Positions 14,539-28,200 of a stretch of DNA of 64,000 bases are shown here, in pieces; within the stretch, counting starts at the first letter, position 1; every line of letters starts with the position of its first letter. The DNA is from Gymnorhina tibicen. Lineage: Eukaryota; Chordata; Aves; Passeriformes; Artamidae. The notes under the pieces are model-generated. The model was given only the letters and a program-made list of their open reading frames with translations. It did not search any database and was not told the origin of the DNA. The stretch is taken from assembly GCA_013399875.1 (NCBI GenBank), contig VXAZ01006320.1:275148-339147 (forward strand). Reading direction: 5' to 3'. Made by a program: the position numbers and the translations under genes.

Positions 14539-14565
14539 AGGGGGGGAGGTGGGGGGAAGGGAGGG
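14539..14565 (+). other. Potential G-quadruplex motif
   Basis: Four or more G runs (about 7, 6, 3 and 3 G) are separated by loops of 1 to 4 bases, which fits the canonical G3+N1-7 pattern on the + strand. It lies within a purine-rich stretch of the long intron. Function is unknown. Confidence 0.6.
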
Positions 14566-15557
14566 CTCAAAACTCGCCTTGACATCATCTGATAGGTTTT
14601 CCACCCTGTGCAGCAGCTATTTTTGTGCTTTCAACTCACAGTAATTACAGCTCAATGACAGCCAACTTGCCAAAAGCAGGGGTGGTGGTATATCCCAGAG
14701 TGGGTTGGAGGACTGAAGAGCTGCTCAAAAGCTACAACAAAAGTCCAGGTTCCCAGGCATGGTTCCTGCTGCTGTGACCTATTTTTACATCTGCATGGTG
14801 GTTTACCTTTGGCTACCTGTCACGTCTAGGAGTTTTCTGAATGCTGACTGGCAGCACTAGCTGTCCCCAGCTGGTTGAAAAGATAAGAGTGGGTAAACTT
14901 CAGGCTCTTCCTGAGAACTGGAGAAGCAAAAATGTGCAGTGCTCCCAGCCTCGCTTTTCTTCCTCTTCCTAAAGGTCATTGTTCGTGGGAGGCACTGTTG
15001 GTGGATCCTGGGAATATCCACTCGGTGAACTCACATTACATAGATGTGATCCCTAGCTGAGAAATAAGCAACACAAGTGTCAGTGTGAAGTCTGTATCTA
15101 TTTTCAAGTATAAAATGAATTGAGTTGTAAGACTTCAAAGTTTTACAATGATGTAGTGTAGCATTCTATTACTTTTCCAGGTTTTGTCTGCTTGCTAGAA
15201 ATCTCACACAGATCTCCAAATGTAGTGGGCTCGTACTTCTTTCTTAGGATTCATCTGGTTTAGACCTTGACTGAGATCTCTCTCATGTTGCCTGAGTGAG
15301 CATATTTTGCAGCTGTCTGCAAGTTTTTAGCAGTACATTGTTTATATTTCATCACTTAATTATGTGCATGCAGATCATTGCAGGCATTGTGTCCTGTGAG
15401 AACATTATTACTGGGGGAAAGAGGAGAACCTGCATTGAGCTGCAGAGAGGACTGGAGGTGAAAGGAGGAAAAAAAATGCACATTTGAAGGTGGTGGTGGA
15501 GATTATAATCACATTTTCTATCTGCTTATTAATTTGAATTTAAAAATGCAGTATTTT

Positions 15558-15568
15558 GGGGGGGGGGG
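15558..15568 (+). repeat. G11 homopolymer
   Basis: Eleven consecutive G in AT-rich intronic DNA. The length is likely polymorphic or subject to sequencing error. Confidence 0.8.
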
Positions 15569-15721
15569 AAAACTAATGATGCAGTTTTGTGCCACAGCTG
15601 AGCTCATCCAAGGTCTACCCTATGTCAAGATTGGTGTGGCCCCTCTCTCCCTTCCATTTTGGCTTTTGAAGATAGAAAGATACAAGAAGAGAAAGTTAAT
15701 GAATTCATTAAAATTGTGTGC

Positions 15722-15782
15722 ATTTGAGGTACCACTACCTACTCACTACTCGAAGTAGTGAGTAGGTAGTGGTACATCAAAT
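15722..15782. repeat. Near-perfect inverted repeat (61-nt hairpin)
   Basis: The left arm 15729-15750 and right arm 15754-15775 are exact reverse complements over 22 bases, separated by the 3-base loop cga. Beyond one mismatch (15728 against 15776), pairing resumes for six more bases (15722-15727 with 15777-15782), so 28 of 29 positions pair. No element flanks it. The loop is shorter than in usual microRNA precursors. A template-switch quasi-palindrome, a tiny foldback element or an assembly artefact are all possible. Confidence 0.9.
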
Positions 15783-18700
15783 ACAAGTGTTGTGTTCCAT
15801 GCCCACCAGACCTCAGAAGGAGCAGCAGGAGTATCTGTGCAAGCCGTGTGTGCTCCTGATGCAGCATCTTGAGGAAGAATACATCCCCACAGTCTGCATC
15901 TCAATTCACACGTGAAAGTCAAAGGATGTATGGCTCAATTGATGTCTCATGGATAGACTATGAAAATTGGGCCTGATGTTTTCCAGATGAGAAAGCTGTG
16001 ACAAATACTTAGGTCCCCTTGGTAAAGGCAGTTGTTTTGCCAACAGCACTTCTGCCAATTCCAGGGTAAAAGTTGTGCAAGACACTGAATGTTGGGCGTG
16101 CATTAGTGGGGTTGATCCTACTTTTCTGGATTGGTTAAGCAACTGAAACTGTTGTTGGAATCCTACCTCTGCTGTGAAATGGATTTTCCAATCTACCCTG
16201 CTGATTTCCAGAGTAACTGTCAAAGTTACTTGTTCTTACAGTGCATTGATATTTCTGTCCATGTGATCCTTGATCAGACTTTCAGATCTCTTACCAGTAT
16301 ATCAGGATCCAGTAAAACAAATTAAACTTTTAAAAACTTTTTTGATGCTTATAAACAAATGAAGATGGTATCAGTGTTTCATACAAGACAGGTTGCTCTT
16401 GGCCTTTACTGATCTATTAGAGTCCATGTTTTGCAAGGAGGTACCCCACAAGTGCTTGCTCGTGTGTTGAAGGTATCCTCCAATCTAGACCCTTTGGAGT
16501 TTATCTTCTTACAGCATGGAGGACATTATCCAAGTCCTTTTTGGAGTGCTGTGGCCCAGAAAAATTTGGGTAATTGCTCCTTCTTTTAGAACACTATATA
16601 ATGCTGTGGGACAAATTTGATGCTGTAAGACAAAATTTTAGAGTGTCTTCCTTCAGCAAATAAAAGATTTACCTACGTACCATTGAGCCAGTCAAGTGTT
16701 TTTCTATCCAAGCTGTTTTCTGCATAGGAAAAAAGAAGGGTATGTCTGTGTACCTATCTGCAGCTCTGCAGTAGTGCATTGAAAAGATCAGATCTTCATC
16801 AGTTCTTAAAGTTTTCTCCATCAGAATTTGGACAACGTCTTAGGGCTGTTTTGGCAATACCTGGCTATGGGCAGGTTTGCTGGATAGAGCAGCTAGCTAG
16901 CGTTTCCCAGGTTTTGTATGCTGTAGTGACCTACTCAGAGGCCCTGGTTGGAAAAATACTGGCAAGTTCTGACCTCTGTAGCTGAATCTTGTCATTTTTA
17001 CCCTCCAGATGGTATATTGCTTGCCAGGAGAAGTAGAACTGGGTCTGGCACTGGATAGTTGTTCTGTAGTTATTACAATAATTATGGGACATCTCTACTC
17101 GGAGTATCAGGCCTGACTCAATGTGCAGTTTTGTGTTGCTGCTGAAAGGGGAGATCTGCACAATGTGTTTCTTTATCTTCTCCTTCATCCCTTCTTTAGC
17201 ACTCTTGTGGTGTGCTGGGTCTGTTTCCCAAGGCAGCTCTCCACAGTGCCGTGACTGCTAATGCTCACACGAAAACAGGCTCATCTATTTATGCAGTAAT
17301 TTGACCTTACTCACTAAAGTTCACTTTAAGACTAAACCTTCACCTGACTTTTACAAATCCTAAACTTAAGATGAAAGTATGAGTATATGGTGGTAATTCG
17401 GGAGTAGTGCAATTACAGAGCTTTATATTATCACCAAAGGTATTTTTTTACTCACGGGAACATTGGAGTTTGGATTCTTTCCTGGGTGAAGGTTGAACAT
17501 TACAAAGTAAGAAGAGTACTGTTGAAAGTACTCAGAAATGTCACTGATGCCATCTAGCATTTGGTTGAACACTAATTTTCTTAGATATTGGTTTCATTAT
17601 TAGAGACAATTTTTCCCTGTGATTGTAATTCCAGCCTTGCTTTATAAAATGGCTTGCATGCTTCTCAAACTGTTTGGAAATGAGAAATTTTTGTCTTGAT
17701 TGGGATGGGAACAGAATATGAATTGGAAACTGTTCCTATAGTGTTTAGAGTATCTTTTTATTTTGGTAATGTCCATGTGGTTATCATTGCTTCAGGTCTG
17801 TAGGATGATACCCATTACTATTTATCTTTTTTTTTTCTGGAAAGATACAAGAATACTTTTTTTAGGTATGTGTAATCATTGGACAACTCTTTTTTTTAGT
17901 TTTTTTTTTTTCCTCACCCCAGACTTCGTTGCATCTCTTATGGTTCATGCTTAGCAAAATTAAAAACCAGCAAAGCTACCGGCTGTACTGGTGGGAGTAC
18001 CTCCTGGTTGTTCCTCAGATGGAACTTGTCTTTCCCTGGCCACTTCCAATTCCAGTACCATGCTGGGCAGTGTGTATAACCAAAGTTTGTCGGCCATATG
18101 GCATCTGTTCATGATGCACGTGAAATAAGCTCGAGATGAGGTGACTGCCTCCATACAAGCACAGATTCTGAAGTTCTAGTGCTTGCAGTAGAGGGTTATT
18201 GATTTGGGGCTGCAGATTATCTTCAGGTAGGTGTTTCTGCTAGGTTGGGAGAAAGGATTTAAGGGAAGAAGAGGTGAGAATATGTGCTTGTACAGAACTA
18301 GCTGCTACCTGTGTGTGGTCTCAGAGCAAACACATAGGAAGATTATGCATTATTATCAGTATTATCTCGGATTATCAGTTTAGCTTTCTCCACAGCTAAA
18401 ACTTTTGTTTCTAAGGCTTTAAGCAAGAAGGGAGAAAAAGCACGTGGCTTCTGCACTCAGAGCAGGGGTATTCTCCTGGCTGTGTGCATGGCGTGCTTAC
18501 AGTCGGGAGATGCAGGGGGAGAGAGGGTACTGCTCAATCACATGATATTGCCTGTCTGGCAGGTGTCTGCAGTGTGAGTAGAGAAACCAACTGTTCACTA
18601 TTTTGGGTGAATGAGGTTGGCTGTTACTGCAAGTGGCCCCACAAAGAAGTCCACGCATCTGTTGATAAGCAGTACTCTGCATACTGGGTTCCTGAATGCT

Positions 18701-19210
18701 TGTAGCTGCTTGCTGAAAACAGTCAAGTTTCTGTCTGAGCTTTGAGATCGTAGGAAGAAAAGTTTTGCCAAGAGCCTTGCTGGTTTTAATCTTTAGATGT
18801 TGGCTGTCAGGGTTTGTCTGTGCCTACAGAACCTCTCTGTTCTGATGCGAGCACAGCCTTGGAATCTAGCAGTAAACTGATTTTTTTTGTCTGCTCTACT
18901 GCTTGGTGCAGTGACCGAAACCTGGTAGAGAGGGATTGCAGTTGGGTCTCTTGTGAGGATTAAGCACCCCTTCCACTTGCTTGGGACGCCTCCTGTGTTA
19001 CGGAATCTGCCTTCAGGTCCAGGGATTTCCTCTAATATGCTGGATAAAGCCAAGACACTCCAGCCTGCCTATGTCGGGATTGTGCCGCTTGCAGAGACTG
19101 TGTCAAAGCAAGGGAAGAGCTGTTCAAGCACGTATCAGGATTCATACCACAGCTTACGAGAAGGTTAGCAGGCTCGGCTTTCTTTGTTGTAGGCACTGTA
19201 TAATTCATTT

Positions 19211-19260
19211 GGGGGGGTTTTATTTTGGGTTTTTTTTGGTGTTGTTGTGAGGTTTTTTCC
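19211..19260. repeat. G/T-rich low-complexity tract
   Basis: Seven G are followed by alternating T runs and G doublets or triplets to about 19260. No clean repeat unit is seen. Confidence 0.65.
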
Positions 19261-22200
19261 CTCTTGTGTATTGAATCTGCCTGTTTTTTGTTTTCTGGGC
19301 AATAGTCCAGATTTTGGGTTTCCCACTGACTCCTGTGACCTCTTGTCCCTGAGGGCGCTTGAGCATGTCACTCGACAAGCCTGGAGCTCTGTATGTAGTG
19401 ACTTGCAGTGCTGGGACCTTGAGACAATTTCACTTGCATTTGGAAGTTTTGATTTCAAACTTAAAATTTCCTTCTCTCCCCTGTGTCTGTAGGCCTCTTG
19501 TGAGCAATGTTTTAGGGCTGTTTCATTAAAGGTGTAAAGGCTTGTTCTGGAGTGGCAACTGCCTTGAAGAAGATAAGAGTATCATGTTTTAAGTTTCTGT
19601 ATGTTCTTGTTTTGAGAGTGTGCAAGGACTGTGGTGTATATATCTAAACGTGATTTTGTTTTAGTTGATGGTATTCTCCTGCAAATATGTGTGACTTTTT
19701 AATGAGGATTTAACAATTCTGAAAGATTATGTAGACACAGAGAGGTCAGATTTCAGGGAGTGATATCTAGAAGGAAAGAAGAGGATCTGGAGGGATTGAA
19801 GAAGATTGAGAAGATGGAAACAGGCAGTGATCCATTCATAGTGCACAGCATAATAAATATCAACAAAGAGGAACTGGGAAAAGATTACATCAGGCAGAAC
19901 ATCACAAGAAGCCAATGGCAAGCAGCAAGGTTTATGTTTTATCAGAAATACTGGATCTGTCTAGCTACAAGTGAAATTTTAGTAGGAACTTGCAGAAGGC
20001 AGCAATGTTCTGGAGTACAGTGGCCTCAGAATAAGGTGATGACTGATTTTAAGAGCAAGTAATGTCATCTGAAAGGAGGGGAAAATAACTTTCTGACATT
20101 TTGGACAACAAAGTAAGATAAAGGGGGGGTAGGTGTTGAGGGCAAGAATCCAGCTAGAATAAGGCCGTGTTTGTTGCATAAAGATGGCCAGTGTGTGGAA
20201 GAGGATTTTAGCAGTTGCATTTGGAGGGTTTTTCTCTGGTACGTAGTTTAGGCCTCCTGAAGCTGCCAAACAAAACTGTTAGGTTTCTGCCCCCAATTGT
20301 CACTCTCCCTACCAAGCCTATTTCACATCTATCAAGAGCTAGCTTGTTGCTAACTTTTAAAAGTATTGCTATTTTTGTTGCATGTTTTCATTGGAATATT
20401 CTTTGTTGAAAAAATATGGAAAAAGAAAAGAAAACTGAAGTCACCGTCCTCAAATTCAAGTTCAGGAGTTATAAATCCATTAGTATAGGCAGTGTTCCCA
20501 GATTTCTTTATCTGCTTTGGAGGCATAGAGCTGCAGCATATCAATCTTCAGAGGAAAAAAACAACCCAAAATTTAAAAAAGCCAGAACTTGCATCTATCC
20601 TGTATTTGCAAGCATTGATTTTCACAGAAGGTGAGCACTTTGCATTTGGATGTGCCGGGATGCATCTTTCATCCAGTCACTAAATATCACAAGCTGTACA
20701 GCGGGATAACACGTACAACGAGGAAAAAGCAATTCTGTCTTACTTTAATCAATATAAAAAGGCTTGTTGCTGTCTCAAGTTGAAGTGAATTAAGGCCACT
20801 GAAATCTTGTATAATTCTGGTTATTGGAAGAGCTGTGTTGACTCTGCAAAGTCCAGCAATGCCATCAGCCTACCCCATGGCTAATTCATGATGCTGTAAT
20901 ATCATATGTGATGAGGAAAGTTGCTTTCCACCAGCTACCAAATGAAGGTTAGGGAAGAGGAATAGATGTTGCCAGCTTCTTTCCTGTCAGATGAAGAAAA
21001 TAATAACCCTTTAGCTTTGCTGCTTCTCCATTCAAGTCTCCTGCAGTCTCGGGATGCCTGTTGTATTTATGCTGTAGCGTGCACTGTATTTTGCAGAGCC
21101 AAATCTTACGGGCAGCGGAGGAACAGATGCACCCACGTGTAAACCCTTATGGAAGTCCAGAATTAACATTGAGCTGAAACTAATGACTGTTGTGCCTTAG
21201 TTTTTGGTCCCCCTAAAAATGGGACAGCTTAGTTTTGTTGTCAGCAAGATAGAAAATTCATGCATTTCTCTTCCTCACTCTCTACTGCCTCTTAATAACT
21301 GGGCAAATAAGGGCTGTCTGTGTTAACGCCAGCAACGCTCATACCTGTTCTCTTAACGATTCTCATGGGAAGCAGCTATCTGGAATAGACCACGTCTTGC
21401 TTCCTGGTTTCTGGAAAACAGATGTCTCCTAAATCTGATTTATTTCTTTTTTTGAGTTAGGACTTGACATTGACGTTTGGGAACTGGTGATCCTTTCTAC
21501 ACAGAAGTGGATTTGACATGCAGAAGTCAAAGAACTTAAGCTTGTATTTTTCAAAGTATGTGTTAGGGCAGTTATTAGCAAAATTCCTAGAATTCAGGAA
21601 TCCATAAACATGTTTGCTGTTCAAGAATGCCTTGCAATGATTTAGTTTTCAAATACTAGAGCCCAGTTTGCAGTTCCTAGATAAGTTAAGACAACAGTAT
21701 GGTAGCCCCTCATGAGAGATACAAAGAGGGAATTGCAGAAAGCTACTCAAAACCCAGTTAGCATTCACATGAGTTTAGCTTAGAATTAAGTACTGCCAAA
21801 ACTAAATTCCAACTTTTCCACTTCTGTGCTACGTCTTTAATTTGTTGCTCTTAAACTAAACACTTTTTTTTTTGGCAAGTCCTCCCTTCAAAAACATTCA
21901 GTGTGACTTGGGGCCTGACAGTGAAACTCACCTGTCTTTTTCCAAGATTTGTATCTCAGGGCCCAGACACAGGAACAAGTTCCTGCATGCCATCTGATCT
22001 GCACGAACTGTGTGCACATTCTTGGTCCACGGCAAATGGGAGGTAATTTGAGTTAGCTTAGCCTTTGATTAAACTATTAATATCTGTTCAGTACTTTGAA
22101 GAGATCAGGAGTCGTGCAAGTGCTGGTTAACATTTGGCTTTCTTCAGGAGTAATCTAGACCTTATTGTCATTACACCTGCGGGCACCTGAAGGTCCTACT

Positions 22201-25200
22201 GGCCCATGGCCATACCTCATCCAGGAGAGGTCAGGAAACCTGCACATGTAAACTTGGAAGCTCTCAGTCCCAAGGAGATCCCCAGCAAGAGGGCAGCCTC
22301 TGTGCCCAAGGCATCTCACAGGAATGCAGGGTGACATTTTTCTGTAAAGGGTGATCTGTGTCTTCCTGCTTCAGAGTGGACCTGAAGTTGCTGTGGGAGA
22401 TGTGTGAGCCATGCAAATGCATGGATAAACAGTGTCAGAAACCGGTCACAAAACACACAGATGCCTTTCTGAATTATGGCCTAATGCATCCCACCGTTTG
22501 GAATTATTTATGCAAATCGTGCTCTGACACATTAAGACACAGAAAATGCGTTGAATGTACAGGGAGCTGATCTGCTGGCATTTCTTACAGCAGATCCAGA
22601 GGCACACCAGACTCCCTGTAGCCTCTTGCTTCAACCACAGCTTGTGACTATGCTTAAAAGTAAGAGGTACAGTGAAGGTAAGATAACGATATATTTATGT
22701 GAAGTGGCTTGAAGTTGATTGTCAATTTAAATTTATTTTTGCTTAATAGCCAGTGTGCCTCATCTGACTGTGAGGACTGGAGGTGTTTCAGGGTATTTGT
22801 TAACTCTGTGACATGAGTGGGAAGCTTGGGGGAAGGGTTAACACTGAATGACCAGGGTTTTTGTAAGTCAGTTGTTATCAGTGGAAGAAGAGCCATAGCA
22901 TTATCCCTGGAGCTGAATTCACACGTTTTTTCAGTCCTGATGCTCTAATGTGTTTCTGGGTTTTTTGGATATGGCATGTTTTCCCCTCTTGCAGTTTACT
23001 GAACTATTCCTGTCAGTGTAATGATCCCCAGCTGTTGCTGTAGCCCTAGCTATTTTCATGCTGGGAATGGGAAGAGGAGGAGGAGAGGGACAGAGGCTAA
23101 CTTGTTTACCACACTATGATCTACTGAATTTGTCAAAAATGGCTATTACAGTGCTTTCTGTAGTGCAAAGTAATACTAAAAGGAAAGAGTTGCAGACTTG
23201 GACCTGCAAGAGCAAGGAGATGTAAGGACTGAACACATGCAGAAAACAAAAAAAGAATAGAAACTGGGTGTGGTGTGATGAGTACAGCTGTCAGTAGCAT
23301 TTATGCAGACAATGCTTTGAACTAGTAATGATACCAAGTAAAATTTCCAGTAAGTACTTTCCTGCCCTGTCAACTGAATTTTCTTCACAGTTGAACTGAG
23401 CTTCATATTCAGTGGCAGTGGTGCTGAGGTACTGATAATCCCAGAAACTGGGAAACATATTAATAAAGCTTGAAAACACTTGTGTGGCTTTCAGAGTATT
23501 GATTTTTTCATAATGATCTGTTGTTTCTTTTTTCAAGAAAACAACTCTATTTATACTTTTAAACAGCAAATGACTGATGCTTAGACTTCCCAGGAGCTGT
23601 TGAAAAGCAGATGCTTTTTTTGACAACGGAACTATGATATTTAAACTCAAGCTGCTTTTTTTACATCCAGAAACAACTTCTGGAGTCCTTGCCCAAAGAT
23701 GAGGGTCAGTGACAGGAGTGGGTTTTCCTTCTGTTTTTGGATCCACCTCAGGCTGCCTGTGTAAATCTTATCTCGGTAGTTTTATTATCCACAAAATCTG
23801 GCAGTGGTCACCTCCAATTTTTCATCGTGCTGTCACACCTGCAAGTCATTGATCAACAACTTAGTGGATATCTATATCAAAAATAAGTGCCCGCTTAGAT
23901 CTTTCATTTCATGCCCCAACTCCCATATCTCCAGTCTTTTCTGAGCATCGAGTTACTGATTTTGTCACCTGCTGCATCAATAAATTTCAATCCAAAATGC
24001 AAAAGCAGCACGGTTTTTGGCAAGAACCTCTACAACCTACGGCAGAAAATGGGATATGACTCCTGATGTGGCTTAGGTTTATCAAAAAGATGTGTAGTGA
24101 GCCTGTGGGGTAAATTGTGCTGCTTTTTCTTGCAGGAGGCTCTGCAGGACACATAATCTGCCCAAGGGCATTAACATGGAGCAGAATTCATAGTTCCTTT
24201 CTTTTACTTGGGGTAGTAGAAGTAGATAGGATGTTCTTCGCTGGCATTATGCGATGTTTACTAGCACGGTATCTCTCCCAACTAAGAGCAGACCTGCAGT
24301 AGCTGAAATACATTGCAATATGGTGATTGCTAATAAAAACTACAAAATGTTTTTTGCTCATTGGTGTATTCAGGAGAGATGAGATGGGTAGAAAAACTGT
24401 GCAGGTGATCTTCTGTCAGAGTTTATTGTGCATATAATATAAACAACATTCTTTCAAGTGAACAAAGATTTGAACTTTCTAGCCTGCAGTTCTGCCATCT
24501 AAAGTTATATTGGCCTGATGCAGCTAACAAGAAATGTGAAAGAAGTTGGTGATAAGGAAGAGGATATATTGCTTTGGGACTTAAATTCTTTGCAAAATTG
24601 ACAGTGAAAATCCAGACTTTCTAGACAATCTTATTTTAAAACTGGCTTTCAGAAGTAAACGGTAGAAATAAGCTGTAGAGAAAACCTTTTGTAAAAAGAT
24701 AGCTTTTTTGAAAGTTTTCAGTGGAAGTGCCTGTGATGGACTTTTCTCCATCATAGGGACAGGAATCATCTGTTGCAGTTGTGCTTCTAAAGACCTCATT
24801 CTGTGATCTCTGTCCCCAAAGGTGGCTCAAAGGCCTGTCACCATTCTGAGGGTATTTCCCATAAACGCTCTGCTATACCAGCTGACACATTTAACATCTT
24901 TTTGGCAACCTTCCTCACTGAAACACTTGTCAGGCACAAGCATTGTGCTGCCCAGCTGGGTTGCTGGGGGCAGAGCTGAGTGGTGCTCTCTGGGTGACAG
25001 AAGGAAGAGATCCACTTTTGACTTTCTCTGCGTGGAGTTTCTGTAGCTTCCTGCTGCTCCATGTTTCTCTAGTGGTAAGTGTATGGAGACTATAGCTGTG
25101 CTTTTTGTAGGAAGGGAATGTGGCAGTAGGTGTGTTCTGTGGTTACGCACCTCTGCAAATCTCACAGCAGTGCTGGAAGCCAGAATACAAGCCAGAAACT

Positions 25201-28200
25201 CCCTTTGCATAATTTGATCAGTATTACAAGCAACATGTAACCTGTCCCTGCAAATAGTTGTGTGTTTTGTTTCTTACTTTGGTGGATGTTCTTTTTCATC
25301 CCTTTCACTTTCCTAAGCCTTCACGCCTCTGTCTGTGTTACACTTAGGTGTGAAGGTTCTTCTAAGCCTGCCTGCAGCCCTTTTCTGCACTCTGATGTCA
25401 AATTCTCCCTCTTCACAAGCGGAAGACAACATTTCAGAAGTAGATGCTAAGCTAATAGTACCTTTGTGTCTCTCTGAGAGACTCTTACTGCTGCTAATAA
25501 TATCTGTCACATTGACTGCAGGCAGTGTAGAGTGAGGATTGTATCTTCAGGACTGACATGTGACGGTGATCCTTAACTAGAGCGGCTGCAAACTCTGTCC
25601 CCCACAGCCAGCTCCCTGCCTCACTGCTGGAGGGAGCGACAGTCGGGAAACGTGTCTGCCCTTCACTTGCTTTTGTTCAGGTTATGAGTGAAAGCCCACC
25701 TCCATTACCAGTTGGAGAGAATCTTGAAGTGTGTGTAATCTGCTGCTGCTGGCAGTCCCCTCTGTGCCCTTCAGCAGAGGACTGAGCCAGCAGTAACATT
25801 CTAAACATCTGCAGAATTTATCCACCAGTCTGAAGTCAGTGGTCATGCAGGCCATTCTGGACTGCTGGGTTTTTTTGGTTTGCTGATTGACCTGTTACAC
25901 AGAATTATATTATTTAAATATTTATAGCTATGATAGCATATTAAGCTTCATAGCTCGAATTGTTCAGTGCTGTGGACCTTCCCTCATGGAAAAAACCACA
26001 ATAGTCAGTCCTGGAGATGTGTAGTCCAGAGTTTTTTTGAAAGAAAGTAAATATCCATCGAGAAAGGAGGTAACAAACAGTAGATAGATGCTGTATCATC
26101 ACGGTGCAAAGATTCTGAGGGGCTTTGCTGTGCTTTTTATGTGTAATGCAAATTCGGGGGATCGGCTTCCACACTGGGCTGCTGTGGAGGAACTGATTTC
26201 TAATGCAGAGTAAGTATGATGACCACAGCTGAATCTTGCAACTTTTTTACAAGTAGCAACAGAATTCTAATAGAATTTGTACTTAAACCATAAAGAAGGT
26301 GTCAGACTGTTGGAGTACAGAGGCCAGGATCTTTATTTGAACCTCAGATGCTGCGACTGTGGCCTGTGTTCTTTCCAAAGTCTTTGAGAAAACAGCAAAG
26401 ATGTTTTTAACTACAATGAATTAAAGAAATATGGTAATTCCTTGTAGTATCCACCTGAAATTCTTGCTAAGAGAGAATTGTGGGGCTTGGATAGAAGCTG
26501 GTGAAAGGAATGCTAACTAGATAGGGAATGCTCTGAGCCTTCATTTTGCATGTAGTATGCACCTTGGACAAAATCACTTTTTTTTTCATGTCCCACGAAA
26601 TAACTGTCAGCACAATGAAGCAGCTGAAGCTGGGAGATGCTCAAGCTAGCTAATTTAAAATTATAAGGCCCAGCTTTCTGAGTTCCCTATATAACTAGTT
26701 AACTATTTCTTTTAAAGAACTGCTAGTTTTGTATTTAAATTTGCATACTTCTAAGTAATTTTTTCTACTACTTGTGGAAAACCACATTTGCTCTTATTTG
26801 CATTTGGTTTCAGTGAACAAAAGATCTTTAGGTGGTTAAAAATCCGAAATGGTCTTGGAAATACAGAATTATTCCATGTTTTAGTGGAAAACCCCAAAAC
26901 ACAGCTCATATGTCGAGGTGCCCCAGCTGTTGCCACAGAAGTTCTGTGGTGTCTTGACCATTAGATGGTTCCTGTGAGGGGAACTTTTAACCTCAATCTG
27001 TAGAGGGTGCCCTGTGGCAGAAGGAAGGCTGAGTCACTGGGCCAAAACCAGTCTCTCAGAAATGTTTGGGGAAGTTTGTGCCCTTGATCTATGAGGCTGT
27101 TCGAGCACTGGAGCACTCTGCTGTAGCAGGAACTGAAGTATGGGAGGTGAACTATGAAGGAAAAATATTCAACCGTGTCTCTTTTGCTGCAAGGGGCATG
27201 GAAAGATTTCCTCATCAATTTTAGTGTTATAAACATCTCTAATCAATTGTGTGTTTTATGGATGTGCCTGGGCATTGTCTCAGTGCTTGATTTTCTTTCT
27301 GCTTGTTAGAAACCCACAAAAACACATCCCTTGAACTCGGAGTTTTAAATACAATGAAAAATTGTTCAGATTCTGACATACCTTGAAACGTTTGGTTTTT
27401 TTCTTCTGTATAGTTTTTCAGAGAAAATATAAACAACTCCCGTGTATCATCTTTATGGAAAATGAGCTGGTTGGAGCTCTTTCTTCTCATAGGCAGAGAT
27501 ACCTCTATCTTTCCAAGAAAAAAAATGAAAAGAGTTTGTTCTTGTGTTTCTGTTGTGTAGCTTGCCTTTTGTACTGTCACCTTAGTAGACAGATGTAGAC
27601 CTAATTGTCAGGATATATCTACCCATTCCTTCTTCTTTCTTCATTCGTCCTCATCTGCCATGTCATATTAAATTATCTGGGAGAATTTCTTTCTAGGGTC
27701 TTTCTTCTTTGCAAGCTGGTTAAGGGCAATGTTAGTTCCTCCTTGTTCATTGTTTCATGGAAAAATACAAATCACTATATGTGACTCAAGTTTACACAGG
27801 GAGTGGGGAAATTCTCTCTGTTTTTCCCTCCTCAAGACTTCTCTTCCAGCTATAAATAGTAACAATGGATATGTAGATGGCATCAACAAGTACTGATTAC
27901 AGTTAATATTTACTGTATTATGATACCAGTGGGTCAATTTTAGGTAGACCTTTCCACCTAGGTATTTTGTTACAGGTCATTTTGTTGGATCATGCATGGT
28001 AGCCAGATTCCATAGATATGGATATGTGCCTAGTTACTCACATGCTTAGTTTTCACCTAACCAGTACTACTGAGACAAAATGATTTTATAAGAATCAGTA
28101 CCCTGCACAGAAAGCAAACCAACTTTTCCTGTTGACAAGCTTGTTGTGCCTTTTTACGTGTTGCGTGTCTTACTAAATACACCATGTTACGTGCATTTCA

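Noticed and set aside
19760..20062. 100-codon open frame on the + strand rich in Lys, Glu and Ile
   Set aside because: No recognisable domain, promoter or splice context; composition follows the AT-rich DNA.
22358..22570. Cys-rich open frame (70 codons) with CxxC-like pairs
   Set aside because: It has no splice or family context and does not match any zinc-binding domain I recognise; short open frames of this size are common here.
23291..23746. 151-codon open frame on the - strand
   Set aside because: The longest intronic frame, but it has no domain, no credible start context and low-complexity AT-driven composition.
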